A stretch of DNA of 64,000 bases from Histomonas meleagridis. Lineage: Eukaryota > Parabasalia > Tritrichomonadida > Dientamoebidae. Positions 48,759 through 58,949 of this stretch are shown here, piece by piece. Within the stretch, counting starts at the first letter, position 1; every line of letters begins with the position of its first letter. Position numbers and translations under genes: made by a program. The notes beneath the pieces were generated by a model. That model was not told where the DNA came from. It did no database searches and saw nothing but the letters and a program-made list of their open reading frames with translations. The DNA lies in contig WSYJ01000186.1 in assembly GCA_020186115.1 (NCBI GenBank), forward strand, positions 2,153,501-2,217,500, written 5' to 3'.

Positions 48759-49469
48759 ATTGATAGTATTCAAAAACTTATTCAATCGTCTACAAACTGT
48801 CAAACGATGGCCAGTTGAATGCAAGTGGCCAAACGACCAGCCACAGAATAAAACCGCCAAAAATAATGTCTAACGGTCGTCAAGTTCATCGTACCTCGGA
48901 AATTAGCCTTTGTCATTGTATATATACATATCAATTTTTGTGGAGACATTTCGAGTTTAAGACATATCCTTTGTAAATAATCGTTAACTTTTATATTGGT
49001 TGATGATGAATTTATTTTTTTCTTGTTTTCATTCTTTAAATATTTAAAAATTAAATTTCGATAATAAAGTTATTTTCTCTTACACCACGTTCATGTCATT
49101 TGTTCCTTTCCCTGCCGTTATAATAGTGCATTGCATTTTTTATCTAAAATGTTAGGATGGAAATTTATTTTACGAATTATTATCATTCTTGAATTTAACT
49201 ATATTCTTTTGCATGTATTATGTATGAAATGTTTATCTTAAAAAAATTGAAATTTTAAATGATTTCTGTCATAAGTAGAAGAAGATAATAACTCTTTTTG
49301 GTAATATTCATTTACATTTTTTGAGACAATTAAACTTTTATTTATTAATGATATAAAAAAATTTAAATTTTTGCGATTAAACTGTTTATATTGGTGACTA
49401 AATCAATTTCATGTGGTTTGAATTATAAAATATCATATAAAATTATTCATTGTATTACATTTTATTCAT
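48759..49469. other. Intergenic region between ARF and the Hsp70 gene
   Basis: CTAACGGTCG (48870-48879) lies about 130 bp upstream of ARF. The rest is AT-rich with no supported gene. Confidence 0.45.
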
Positions 49470-50887
49470 TTAATCGACTTCTTCAACGCGTGGCCCTGTT
49501 AAATGCCTGTTAAATCAAATGTGCCAAGTAAGTTGTTGTCGCATGTTCGAGAACGTTCTCCTTCATAAACTTTAATTGTAACTGCAGGCTGATTATCTGA
49601 GAACGTTGTGAAGACATTTGACTTCTTCGCTGGAATTGTCGTGTTACGTGGAATCAGCACTGTCATCATTCCGCCCGCTGTCTCGATACCTAATGAAAGT
49701 GGTGCAACATCTAACAATAAAATATCTTTCACTGTATCTGATGTGTCGCCTTTGATAATTGCTGCTTGTACTGCTGCGCCATATGCAACTGCTTCATCCG
49801 GATCAACACCACGGCATGGCTGCTTGCCATTGAAGAAGTCTTGTAACAATTGTTGGACACGTGGAATACGTGATGAACCTCCAACTAACACTATGTCGGT
49901 GACGTCTGACTTCGACATGTTCGCGTCCCTTAATACTTGTGCAACTGGTGTCATCGTCGATCTGAATAATTCATCATTTAAGTTCTCGAACATTGCACGT
50001 GAAATGTTATCCATGAAGTCGTGGCCTTCATATAATGAATCACAAACAATGGATGCGGATGTGGCTGTGGATAATGTTCGCTTAGCTCGTTCGCATGCTG
50101 TTCGTAATGTACGTAATGCACGTGGCGATTGCCTTAAATCACATTTGAACTTCTTCTGGAATCGATCTGCAAAGTAATTAACCATACGATTATCAAAGTC
50201 TTCGCCGCCAAGATGTGTATCACCTGCTGTGGCACGAACTTCGAACATGCCGCCATCGATATCAAGTAATGAAACATCAAATGTACCACCGCCAAGATCA
50301 AATATTAAAACATGACGCTCTTTATCGGATTTTTCGTTAAGACCAAATGCAATTGCGGCGGCTGTTGGCTCATTAATAATACGTAATACATTTAATCCGG
50401 CTATGACACCGGCATCTTTTGTGGCTTGACGTTGGCCATCATTGAAATATGCTGGAACTGTAATAACTGCATCTTTGACTTTGTCTGTAAGTTGACTTTC
50501 TGCAATTTCTTTCATTTTACCCAAAACCATAGCTGAAATTTCTTCAGGATAAAATTGTTTCGTTTCGCCTTTCCATTGAACTTGAATTCTTGGACGATCT
50601 GCTTCACCACGAACAACTTTAAATGGCCAATGTTGCATATCTTTTTGAACAACTGGATCACTAAATTTACGTCCTATCATACGCTTGGCATCAAATACTG
50701 TGTTTGTTGGATTCATAGCTGCTTGGTTCTTTGCGGCATCACCAACAAGTCTTTCATCTTCTGTAAATGCAACATAAGATGGTGTTGTACGATTACCCAT
50801 ATCATTTGCTATAATATCAACACGATTGTGTCTAAAAACACCAACGCAACTGTATGTTGTACCTAGATCAATACCTATAGCTGACAT
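49470..50887 (-). CDS. HSP70: Cytosolic-type Hsp70 lacking most of its substrate-binding domain, with an out-of-frame EEVD relic
   Basis: The ATG frame encodes 462 residues: a complete ATPase domain ([58 protein letters not shown]) and the start of the beta-sandwich domain. It stops at [12 protein letters not shown] at 49501-49499. Complete Hsp70 has about 640-660 residues. Just past that stop, in another frame, the complement at 49496-49470 reads GPRVEEVD and TAA, the normal cytosolic Hsp70 C-terminus. A deletion of roughly 550 bp with a frameshift therefore removed the rest of the substrate-binding domain and the lid. A TTTAACAGG direct repeat flanks the junction. The protein could still be made as an ATPase fragment. 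Confidence 0.9.
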
Positions 50888-51182
50888 AATAAAAAAATGA
50901 TCTTATGAAGGCATTTTTTAGTTGAGCATTTATTGATTCAATTTAAATATTCGACCATTTAAAGTATTGAAATTTCTATAAGAACGTTTAATAAAAACGG
51001 TTAAAAATCAACATTAAATTAATTTTGATCGTTGTTATCCCAGTAAATGATTTGTAACTTATAAAAAGATAATTAGCTTTGAATGCTATCTTACCCAGCT
51101 CCAGGGCACGATAATTTGTGTCTTTCTCATAAGATTAAAAAATCAAAATTATTTATTATTAATAATATTTTATTCAAACAAT
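50888..51182. promoter_or_regulatory. Upstream region of the Hsp70 gene
   Basis: TCATTTTTTTATT directly precedes the ATG (50888-50900) and resembles an initiator. AACGTTTA (50983-50990) and AAACGGTTAA (50996-51005) lie about 100 bp upstream. No heat-shock element was recognised. Confidence 0.45.
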
Positions 51183-51968
51183 TTATATTCCTATAAAATC
51201 ATCATACTCTTCTTCCTCTCCAACAAAGAACAAAGGTTTTGTCTTTGAGTAAAGAGATTCATTTTCATTTTGTATCCATTCAGCTCCAAGAACATTTTCA
51301 AAGAATGGATGCTCTGTTATCTCTAAAGCAGATATGCGCTTCTTTGAATCGACCTCAAGTATCTTCTGGATTAGATTCTTCATGTCTGGATATTGTTCAA
51401 ATATTTTTTCGACGTTGCCATGAATCAAGAATAAAAATATGAAACCATAACTTAAGACATCTGGTGAGTATGAAATTGGATCATTATCATATAATTTAAT
51501 CGAATTTTCAAAATTATTAATTTGTGGTTTTGGATCTTCACTTTCTATGTCATTTATAACAATATTGGATGGTTGGATATTTCTTAAGAGGATATTGCTG
51601 CTATGTAATGTTGAAAGAGCAACTGCAATTCGATACATAATAATTGAAATAAGGTGAATTGAAAGATTAGGAAACTTTTGTAAATCAAACAATGTTTCGC
51701 TGAATGTGTAGGGCATAACAAGAACTCTATAAATTTCATAATCAAATTGTTCTAAAATAGGTGTTATGTATGGATGCTGGATTTCTGCTTGCAATTGGCT
51801 CTCAGCGTAGGCCCTTCCCATGTTTTCTTTTGTCATAGGAATAAATTTGAGTAAATATTTTTTTTGAGATTTTGTTGCAATGTACATGTACTTGCAAGAA
51901 ATATCAGTGCTCCAACAGAGACACACAAGCCCATATCCATTTATATCATAATTAAGTTGGCTGAACAT
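51183..51968 (-). CDS. Pseudokinase-like protein
   Basis: The 261-residue product keeps the protein-kinase layout: a Lys in the VAIK position (YLLKFIP, about 42), a helix-C Glu, then VALSTLHSSNILLRNIQPSNIVIND. The HRD Asp region reads L-R-N-I-Q instead of H-R-D-x-K, and the DFG motif is replaced by N-N-F. The activation segment is nearly absent, because the C-lobe continues at once with YSPDVLSYGFIFLFLIHG. The C-terminal KRISALEITEHPFF fits the usual kinase R...HPFF ending. Without catalytic Asp residues it should be inactive as a kinase and act by binding. Confidence 0.8.
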   Translation of the reverse strand: MFSQLNYDINGYGLVCLCWSTDISCKYMYIATKSQKKYLLKFIPMTKENMGRAYAESQLQAEIQHPYITPILEQFDYEIYRVLVMPYTFSETLFDLQKFPNLSIHLISIIMYRIAVALSTLHSSNILLRNIQPSNIVINDIESEDPKPQINNFENSIKLYDNDPISYSPDVLSYGFIFLFLIHGNVEKIFEQYPDMKNLIQKILEVDSKKRISALEITEHPFFENVLGAEWIQNENESLYSKTKPLFFVGEEEEYDDFIGI

Positions 51969-52504
51969 TTAAACACAATGATTTCCCATGGTGACGTTAT
52001 TAGCCAACAGAGATTTTTGCTGGATTTGTTTATTAAAAAAGTGGCATTTATGATTTTTTGCATTTCTTTTGTTGCTTTCAACTTGTTAAGCAAGATACAT
52101 TGATGATTTTTCCAGGAAAATAATATCTTTAACGAATAATCTTATATATCTAAATTTTCAAATTTTGCCTTCATCTAAAACCAAATTTATCTATTGAAAT
52201 TCAAAAAAAAGTGAAACAGCAAACACTACCTGATCTTAGCATTGTTTATTCAATAAATTATCCTATATCATAACAAAATTTTTCATAATAAATTAAATTT
52301 TATACATATTTCATCATGAGATAACATTATCATCATTTTGGTTAATAATACAATTAGCTCATTGGTTTTCCTATTTAATATATTAAATCGCTAAGAATGC
52401 GCCTGCAAAAGACTTCATGAATCATCACAGGATATTCAAAAGTTTCATCGTTTTTCACACAAAAAGTAGGAAGAATTATCGTTCATTTAGAAACTTTAAA
52501 CAAT
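51969..52504. other. Intergenic region
   Basis: GGTGACGTTATTAG lies about 22-35 bp upstream of the pseudokinase ATG, a weak match to the AACG elements. No gene is supported in the rest. Confidence 0.4.
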
Positions 52505-53794
52505 TTAATCGTCTTGATTTTCGAACACCAAAATCGATGTATCTATCATTCCCTTATTTCCGAATAAGTCCTGGCACAAGCATTGCTCCTGTCCCTTCTC
52601 TAACACAATCACCAACATTCCCGGAACTGTAATCAAATCGTTTTCAGTCTTACTCAAAGTCGTATTTAATGTTATCGCAGTTGGCATATCAATAGCCTCA
52701 ACAGCCTCAGATGGTACGTAGCCGAGTTTTTTGTTGTTTTCTAGTGAAGCTAAGCACCATGTGTTGACTGGGTTTTCATACAACGATATGTACTGACCTT
52801 TCTTAAAAGATAACTCGTTTGGGTTTTCGCCATGGAAATTACATTTGGCTTTAACTACAAACATTGGCGTTGGAAGGTTATATGGAATTCGTAAAAATCG
52901 TGGAGCTGGAAATGTGTCATCTGCAACTTTAATGGGCTTAAATAAGCTCATGGGCGTGGTGCGCCTGGTGATGCCTGTGATGGTTAAGTAATTGATGAAC
53001 TCTGCTTTGAAGTCGCCAGCGTTGGAGAACGTTATCAGTTGATTGGTGGTGTTAACGGTCGCGTTGGAGAACTCGCGAAGTGTTTTACGGAGCCAAATAA
53101 CTCTACGCTTCTCATCCTCGTAAATGTTCTTGAGAACGTTGTGCGAAACATTAAGAAGTTCACGATGTTCATCATTAAAGGTTTGGGTAAGTGTGAGTGT
53201 ATTGGTAATGCAACTTTGATATTGAAGAGTGCTTCGTTTAAGATCTTCGAAAAGTTGGCGTTCGATTTTGGGATTTGGTGAAAATTTTAATGAATTGTAT
53301 TTTTGAAATGCTTTGGTGACTTGTTTGTATAAAGAATCGCATTGTTGTTTGGATTGAAGCATACGTTGAAGTGCTTGATTTCGTACATTAAGTTGAGTGA
53401 AATAAAGATCAATTTGCGTTTCAATATTTTTAGTGAATGTGTTAAGATAATTTGTCAACTCTGGAAGAAGCCAATCTGTTACATATTTATGATTTTCATT
53501 AATTTCTTTTTGAATGGATTCAACGAAATTGATTGAAAAACAAATGTCATTGAAAATTGAACCTGGAATACCTGGTGCTAAAGGACCAGATGACTTAGAC
53601 ATAATATGCACGAATTGGTCAAGTGTGATTGGACCTTGTTTTTTCATGGATTTATTGTAACTAGCTGTGATTTTATTTAGAAATTGGATAATAGCTGTGA
53701 GTCTTTGTATAGAAACCTGGCTTCTATCTCTTGCAAGTCTGATTTGTTCAAGTGATTGGTTATACTGATCTTCTACGTTTTCAAGTCCAATCAT
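52505..53794 (-). CDS. Helical (F-BAR/BAR-like) plus SH3 domain protein
   Basis: The 429-residue product has a long helical N-terminal region (about 1-245) typical of BAR or F-BAR modules, with charged amphipathic helices (NHKYVTDWLLPELTNYLNTF, EDEKRRVIWLRKTLREFSN). An SH3 domain follows at about 307-360: VVKAKCNFHGENPNELSFKK with GQYI, WCLASL and GYVPSEAVE, the ALYDY, W and P-x-x-Y positions of the fold. A second, weaker SH3-like segment covers the C-terminus (GMLVIVLEKGQEQCLCQDLF). Such proteins link membrane curvature to actin and endocytosis. The BAR assignment is by pattern only. TTAACGGTCA lies about 90 bp upstream. Confidence 0.7.
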   Translation of the reverse strand: MIGLENVEDQYNQSLEQIRLARDRSQVSIQRLTAIIQFLNKITASYNKSMKKQGPITLDQFVHIMSKSSGPLAPGIPGSIFNDICFSINFVESIQKEINENHKYVTDWLLPELTNYLNTFTKNIETQIDLYFTQLNVRNQALQRMLQSKQQCDSLYKQVTKAFQKYNSLKFSPNPKIERQLFEDLKRSTLQYQSCITNTLTLTQTFNDEHRELLNVSHNVLKNIYEDEKRRVIWLRKTLREFSNATVNTTNQLITFSNAGDFKAEFINYLTITGITRRTTPMSLFKPIKVADDTFPAPRFLRIPYNLPTPMFVVKAKCNFHGENPNELSFKKGQYISLYENPVNTWCLASLENNKKLGYVPSEAVEAIDMPTAITLNTTLSKTENDLITVPGMLVIVLEKGQEQCLCQDLFGNKGMIDTSILVFENQDD

Positions 53795-54443
53795 CCAAAT
53801 GTTAACTTTTTGACTTTGTAAAAGAATTGAAATGTATTTAAACCTCTTTACACTTCTGAGAAATGACAGTCATTACACTTAACGGTCACCATGTCTTGAC
53901 TTGTCACTTTTGTATCATTTTGGATTTCATTTTGTGACTGTTTCTTGTCGACTCATTAATATTTTTTGAAAAATTCTATTGTTATCTTAATGTCCATGGT
54001 TAATATAAGCCGTTTGCATTAAACTCTGTTTGGTGAATCAAAATATTAATTGAAATGTAAACAATTTATCTTTTGTGGAATTTTGGATAATTTTTTTGTT
54101 TCCTTTTCATACTATGGTTATATGACACTATTTATTATTGCTTATTACATGAATCACACCATCCACGGTGAATTTTTGAGTTTTTATGTGAGATATGAGC
54201 CGATAAAATCGTATACAATTTTGGTTTATATTCAATAGTTTTCCGCCAACATTGTGTAAAATGCACGTTTAAACTCCTATCCGTTTATTAGGTGCTTTTT
54301 TGGCATTCATCGGGCAACGTGTATTAGGCATTGAAAAGGTTCGATTTTGAAAGAACGGCATTCAAATTTTGTCACCGGATCACACAAAAATAATTACTCA
54401 GGTTTGGGTAACATCACATCATCCCATCACATCATAAAAGTTT
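53795..54443. other. Divergent intergenic region
   Basis: TTAACGGTCA (53879-53888) is on the side of the minus-strand gene and GCACGTTTAAAC (54264-54275) on the plus-strand side. A 62-codon frame at 54050-54238 is not supported. The rest is AT-rich. Confidence 0.45.
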
Positions 54444-55271
54444 ATGTACATTACAGATTTCTTAGCTCAAGAAACAACAATGGGCCAATCAGATATTAAA
54501 TACATTCTGGTTGCTGCTGTATGTTATGGGATATATAGGGTCTTTATGAACAAATTTGTCATGACTCCATTATCAAAATTCGTTCCAGAAAAGAGCAGAT
54601 TCAAGTTTATACACCGTGGATTCGATTGCATTCACTATGTTTTGTGTGGAATGATTGGTATCCTTGCTTTCCTTCAAAGACCATACGCTCACTGTGCATT
54701 TTATTTTGCTGATTGCAGAGAATATAACGTATGTACTGGAGAATTTGTTTGCAGCATATTCCAGAAAATCTACTTCTATATCTTCATTTCATATTATATA
54801 AGTGATATATTCTGGATCCGTACAACAAAAGATATACCAATTATGTGCATTCATCATACAGTTACATTGTCAATGATGTTAATTTGTATCATTACAGCTC
54901 GTCCTGCCGCTGGTATTTCAATCATGGTTCTTCACGATATTGTTGATATTTTCTTATACATTGGAAAAATTGCAACATATCTTGGAATCAAGAAAATAAG
55001 CGACTCGTCATTGTTTGTTTTTGCAGTAACATTCTTCTATCTCAGATTATTCAATCTTGCAACAATCATTTATACTGTCATCACAGATAAATCAGAACAA
55101 CCTCATCACAAGACATTGTATACTGTAGGAAGGGGATTACTCTGTCTCTTATACTGTTGTCATCTTGTTTGGGGATCACAAATTGTAAAGGCAATCCAAA
55201 GAATTTTAAAGGGAGACAGAATACATGACACTCGCTCCGATGATGGAGTTAAAGCGATTAAAACACAATAA
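54444..55271 (+). CDS. Ceramide synthase (Lag1/CerS, TLC domain)
   Basis: The 275-residue product has five to seven membrane helices and the TLC-domain signature of ceramide synthases: IPIMCIHHTVTLSMMLI, with the catalytic HH pair, and MVLHDIVDIFLYIGKIATYLG, with the Asp residues of the Lag1 motif (family: HH...T...LHD...D). It would join a fatty acyl-CoA to a sphingoid base in the ER. An N-terminal in-frame Met also occurs at 54480 (MGQSDIKYIL), which could be the real start. The gene is slightly shorter than animal CerS and lacks a homeobox-like insert. Confidence 0.85.
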   Translation: MYITDFLAQETTMGQSDIKYILVAAVCYGIYRVFMNKFVMTPLSKFVPEKSRFKFIHRGFDCIHYVLCGMIGILAFLQRPYAHCAFYFADCREYNVCTGEFVCSIFQKIYFYIFISYYISDIFWIRTTKDIPIMCIHHTVTLSMMLICIITARPAAGISIMVLHDIVDIFLYIGKIATYLGIKKISDSSLFVFAVTFFYLRLFNLATIIYTVITDKSEQPHHKTLYTVGRGLLCLLYCCHLVWGSQIVKAIQRILKGDRIHDTRSDDGVKAIKTQ

Positions 55272-55412
55272 ATAAAACTTTCGTTTGTAATCTCATATTA
55301 AATTATTTTTTCAATGTCTTCCAAAAATATTCATATTTTTATGAATTAGTGAAGTAAAAATAACGTTCTCTTCGAACGTTTAGTTTCTGATTACATTCCA
55401 CATAATTAACAA

Positions 55413-56594
55413 ATGATTTCCTTAATTGTATCAGCTTTAACTCACATATCCTCATTTTTTCAGCAAGGATTGAAAAGGTATCCAAAAGAAGGAGAATATT
55501 TTATTTATTCAGCTAAAAATCCAGAGATAAGTTTTTTACCAGATCAAACTCCATATCCTTCTCCTATGCATACACCTTTCCCTTCACCAACGCCTGATGA
55601 ATCTCCAAAACAAACACCAACAATTTCTCGATCTCCAACTATTCCACCGCAAACACAAAGGCCACAGACTCCATTCTCAACACCAACGCAGAAACCACAA
55701 ACACCACCTCCATCACCAGTGTATACACAAACTCCAACCACACCACCTCAAACATCAATACCAACATCTCCAAAACCACATACGATCACACCACAGACCT
55801 CAACTCCCACCACACCACCTCAAACGCCAACGCCAATATCTACACAAACCCACACTATTCCACCCCAAACTTCAACTTCCACCACACCAACTCCAACATC
55901 CACACAAACCCACACAGTTCTGCCACAGACCTCAACTCCAACACAGATTTCACAAACTTCAACAAAGGTATCGCAAACGCCGACTCCAACCAAAACTCCA
56001 ACTCCTACGCAGCAAGCACCACATCCATCGCCAACGCGCGCTGAGCCTTCCATCCCACCTATTCAAGACCCATCAAAAGCAGTAGGCGATTATCAGCGTA
56101 ATCTTAACACACTTCAACGTTTCGGCGAAAATCGCAAAGGCATTGTTGGCGATCTCTTCGACATTGTTCACAAGCTTCGCACGACGGCCGACATAATTCT
56201 TCCACTTAAGGTCTCTACTAAAGGTCGATTTGGACTTCGCGAGGTCAAAAGCGTTGACGGGAGATGGTGCGTTCCGACACGTTCTGGCTCTGCTGAGTTC
56301 GTCATCACATTAAATACTTATACGAATGCATTTTTCAAAGAGATTTCATTTGTTTCTGTTCCAAATGAATCAAATGCAATACGGAAATTTAACATTCAGT
56401 TTTTGTACAGCGGAAAACATTATACCGTTGGATTTGATAAAGCGCTACAGAAAAACGTGTTCGAAAAACAAAGATTTGAGTCAGAGGAATACGTAAGATT
56501 TAGTCAAATGATTATTCACGTGTCTGAGAATTATGGAAATGAAACGGAAACATGTTTGTACCCATTCGAAGTATATGGTTATGTCCCTGAATAA
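55413..56594 (+). CDS. SUN-domain protein with a long Thr/Pro repeat linker
   Basis: The 393-residue product starts with a short hydrophobic leader (MISLIVSALTHISSFF), possibly a signal peptide. Residues 50-225 are an imperfect Thr/Pro/Gln repeat (TPTPTQTHTIPPQTST-like). The C-terminal 170 residues fit a SUN beta-sandwich: GRFGLREVKSVDGRWCVPTR, EFVITLNTYTNAFFKEISFVSV, then MIIHVSENYGNETETCLYPF and EVYGYVP, corresponding to the N-x-GN...CLYRFRVYG ending of SUN domains. SUN proteins sit in the nuclear envelope or ER. No clear transmembrane helix follows the leader, so a lumenal or secreted mid-SUN-like form is possible. GAACGTTTA is about 30 bp upstream. Confidence 0.75.
   Translation: MISLIVSALTHISSFFQQGLKRYPKEGEYFIYSAKNPEISFLPDQTPYPSPMHTPFPSPTPDESPKQTPTISRSPTIPPQTQRPQTPFSTPTQKPQTPPPSPVYTQTPTTPPQTSIPTSPKPHTITPQTSTPTTPPQTPTPISTQTHTIPPQTSTSTTPTPTSTQTHTVLPQTSTPTQISQTSTKVSQTPTPTKTPTPTQQAPHPSPTRAEPSIPPIQDPSKAVGDYQRNLNTLQRFGENRKGIVGDLFDIVHKLRTTADIILPLKVSTKGRFGLREVKSVDGRWCVPTRSGSAEFVITLNTYTNAFFKEISFVSVPNESNAIRKFNIQFLYSGKHYTVGFDKALQKNVFEKQRFESEEYVRFSQMIIHVSENYGNETETCLYPFEVYGYVPE
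55610..56050 (+). repeat. Intragenic Thr/Pro-coding repeat tract
   Basis: The DNA repeats ACACC(A/T)-, CAAAC- and TCCAAC-rich blocks in a 39-60-bp pattern (for example CCACACCACCTCAAAC and CTACACAAACCCACAC), encoding the Thr/Pro-rich linker of the SUN protein. Confidence 0.7.
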
Positions 56595-57018
56595 AGAAAC
56601 TTTTGTGAACGAATTATTTATTTTATTGTAAAATGAAAACAAATATATGAAATTTATAGAAAAATTTGATATTATTGAAGAAAATATTATGTAGAAAGAA
56701 TTTACTAAATCTACTGCAAATGAAAGTTTCTAATGTACCAATTATTGGATAGTGTTGAATATATATTATTATTTTTATATATGCAAATTATGTAATTATT
56801 TTCACAAATTGCTGAATACAATGTTAATTAAATTTATTCAATAAAAATACAAATTTGACTCAAAAATAAAAACGTATAACTTCAATTTAGATTGAAGCAC
56901 AAAATTCAAATAAGCATATGTTGAAAATATTTGGATATAGAGACACCAAGACAAGGAATTTTCTTGTTCATACGTTTAGTGTATTCAAATTTTTTTATGA
57001 GGAGATTCAATTCACTTC
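56595..57018. other. Intergenic region upstream of the nucleoside hydrolase
   Basis: TACGTTTAG (56971-56979) lies about 40 bp before the ATG. No gene is supported. Confidence 0.45.
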
Positions 57019-57939
57019 ATGAAGAAAGTCTGGATTGATACAGATTGTGGTGTTGATGATTCACTTGCAATTATTTTAGCACTTAATTGCCCTAATGTAG
57101 AGGTTTTAGGAATTTCATGCATTGGTGGAAATACTTCTGTTGATAATGTAACAAATAATGTTTTACGTACACTTGCTGTATATGGCAAACAAGACATTCC
57201 TGTTTATAGAGGATGCGAACAAGGTTTGATTGCTGATCCAATTCATATTCCTGAAATTCATGGAAATGATGGACTTGGCGATGTTGATTTTGCATCATAT
57301 GGAATTAAGCTCACAGCCAAAGTACAACCAACCAATGCAATTTTTGCTATTATTGATACATTTCTCCACAATGATGATATTACATTAATCACAATTGGCC
57401 CATTAACAAACATTGCTATTGCAATTCATGTTGAACCAAAAATCATTGACAATATTAAGAATGTTTTTATTATGGGCGGTGCTGAAGATATGAAAGGGAA
57501 CACCACCAAATATGCAGAATTCAACTTCAAATGCGATCCAGAAGCAGCTCACATGGTCTTAAAATCAATACCAAACTTTAAAATCACGTTAATTACATGG
57601 ACACTTAGTTGTAAGAACATTATCAAAGGTAATTTGCTTCATGAATTCTTTGGCCAAGGATGTACAATAATGGAAAGGTGGATTCGCGACATATGGCAAG
57701 TCGCTATTAAGCACGATTCTCACAGCGCAATCATTGCTGACCCTTTGACAGCTTTTGTCGCGTGTTACGGCGAAAAGGCAATTGTGGACACCGTTAAAAT
57801 GAAATTCGAAATTCCGTTGTTCGGTGAAAAGATTGCAGCAACAGTTGGCAAGGAAGATCCATGCGGAGTAACTGTTGTAAAGGCAATCGATTTTGAGTTC
57901 CTTAAAGAAGTCTTTAGGAGGATCTTGAAAGATCATTAA
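57019..57939 (+). CDS. Nucleoside hydrolase (IU-NH family)
   Basis: The 306-residue product has the calcium-binding DTDCGVDDSLA motif (7-17), HGNDGLGDVDF, and LTLITIGPLTNIA-type segments (DDITLITIGPLTNIAIAI). NFKCDPEAAHMVL and HSAIIADPLTAFVA complete the fold. Length and motifs match the inosine-uridine preferring hydrolases. It would cleave ribonucleosides to free base and ribose. Trichomonads cannot make purines and live by salvage, so this gene and the nucleoside transporter at 61 kb belong to the same pathway. There is no signal peptide, so it should be cytosolic. Confidence 0.95.
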   Translation: MKKVWIDTDCGVDDSLAIILALNCPNVEVLGISCIGGNTSVDNVTNNVLRTLAVYGKQDIPVYRGCEQGLIADPIHIPEIHGNDGLGDVDFASYGIKLTAKVQPTNAIFAIIDTFLHNDDITLITIGPLTNIAIAIHVEPKIIDNIKNVFIMGGAEDMKGNTTKYAEFNFKCDPEAAHMVLKSIPNFKITLITWTLSCKNIIKGNLLHEFFGQGCTIMERWIRDIWQVAIKHDSHSAIIADPLTAFVACYGEKAIVDTVKMKFEIPLFGEKIAATVGKEDPCGVTVVKAIDFEFLKEVFRRILKDH

Positions 57940-58710
57940 AACTTTACAAATGATTTTTATTCTTTATTATAGAAATATATGAACTAACTCATTTTGCACT
58001 TGTTTTACATATTCGGTGATAGAATAACAATTTTTTTATCTTATTAATTGAAAAACTTTTATCTCTTTTCAACAAAAAAAATCAAATTTGTTTAATTTAG
58101 AGATGCATTGGAAAAAAAGTTCTATTTTGTGGTCTATAAACAAACAGATACATTGAATTCTCACCAAAACAATGGACTGCTTAATTTGAATTAATCCATT
58201 GATATTAATTCTGAATAATACGAAATCCGTTTTTCATAATAATAATGTTTCTAATCTTCAAAAGAATCACAATGAATCAAAATTTTTTATCTACTAATGC
58301 TTAAAAGATGATCAAAAATTTTGGTAAAAAAGTGTACAATTTTTTGTGAAAATATTATGTAAACTTAAAATATCCAAAAATATTTTTATTAAAACTATTT
58401 TGTCTATAGCTGGATTATTTGAATATATGGTTGTTTAGTTTAAAAGTTGAATTTAAAAGTATTTTTCAGGTAATTTGTTAAATTTTTTTTCGTGATTTTT
58501 CAATAATTCTAATAAGTAAATATACGCATATATGCAGCCATATTTAAAATATGAGGAAAATAAAATATACATATTCGCTGCACAAATCCACCAAAAGTAT
58601 GAAGAGAACGTTTATCATATTTAATAACTTTACTTAATTTAATTTTTTCAATTAGTATTGAAAATTATATAATTTTGTTACATAATTCATATCAAAAAGT
58701 GGACGAATTT
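57940..58710. other. AT-rich intergenic region upstream of uL4
   Basis: GAACGTTTATC (58607-58617) and CAAAAAGTGGAC (58693-58704) lie upstream of the uL4 initiator. No gene is supported in the rest. Confidence 0.5.
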
Positions 58711-58723
58711 TCACTATCTCATT
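58711..58723 (+). promoter_or_regulatory. Initiator element TCACTATCTCATT of the uL4 gene
   Basis: It is nearly identical to the Trichomonas vaginalis initiator consensus TCAYTWYTCATTA, with one extra base. It lies 20 bp before the first ATG (58743) and 88 bp before the uL4 ATG (58811). Confidence 0.6.
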
Positions 58724-58742
58724 TCGAACACACTTCGTGAAA

Positions 58743-58949
58743 ATGACAACCAAACACAGACATAGAATAATTGACAGTCTTGGTCGGACTTGTTACGGCC
58801 TTTTGCAACAATGTCTTCCAGAAAGACAGTCAATGTATACAACATCAAAGGCGAAAAGAGTTCAACAGCAGCTCTTCCAAAGGTTTTCGACACACCAGTT
58901 CGTGCTGATCTCGTTGCCTCTGTTTACAAGGATCTTGCTAAGAACTTAA
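58743..58949 (+). other. Upstream ORF overlapping the uL4 start
   Basis: An ATG 20 bp after the initiator opens a frame of 68 codons (MTTKHRHRIIDSLGRTCYGL...) that overlaps the first 139 bases of the uL4 coding region in another frame. Its basic start (KHRHR) is plausible as a peptide, but the overlap suggests either a translational control element or transcription starting further downstream. Confidence 0.4.

Noticed and set aside
50888-51182. Heat-shock elements upstream of Hsp70
   Set aside because: No run of alternating GAA/TTC triplets is present.
54050-54238. 62-codon ORF as a small gene
   Set aside because: AT-rich hydrophobic frames of this length are frequent in this DNA, and no signal supports it.
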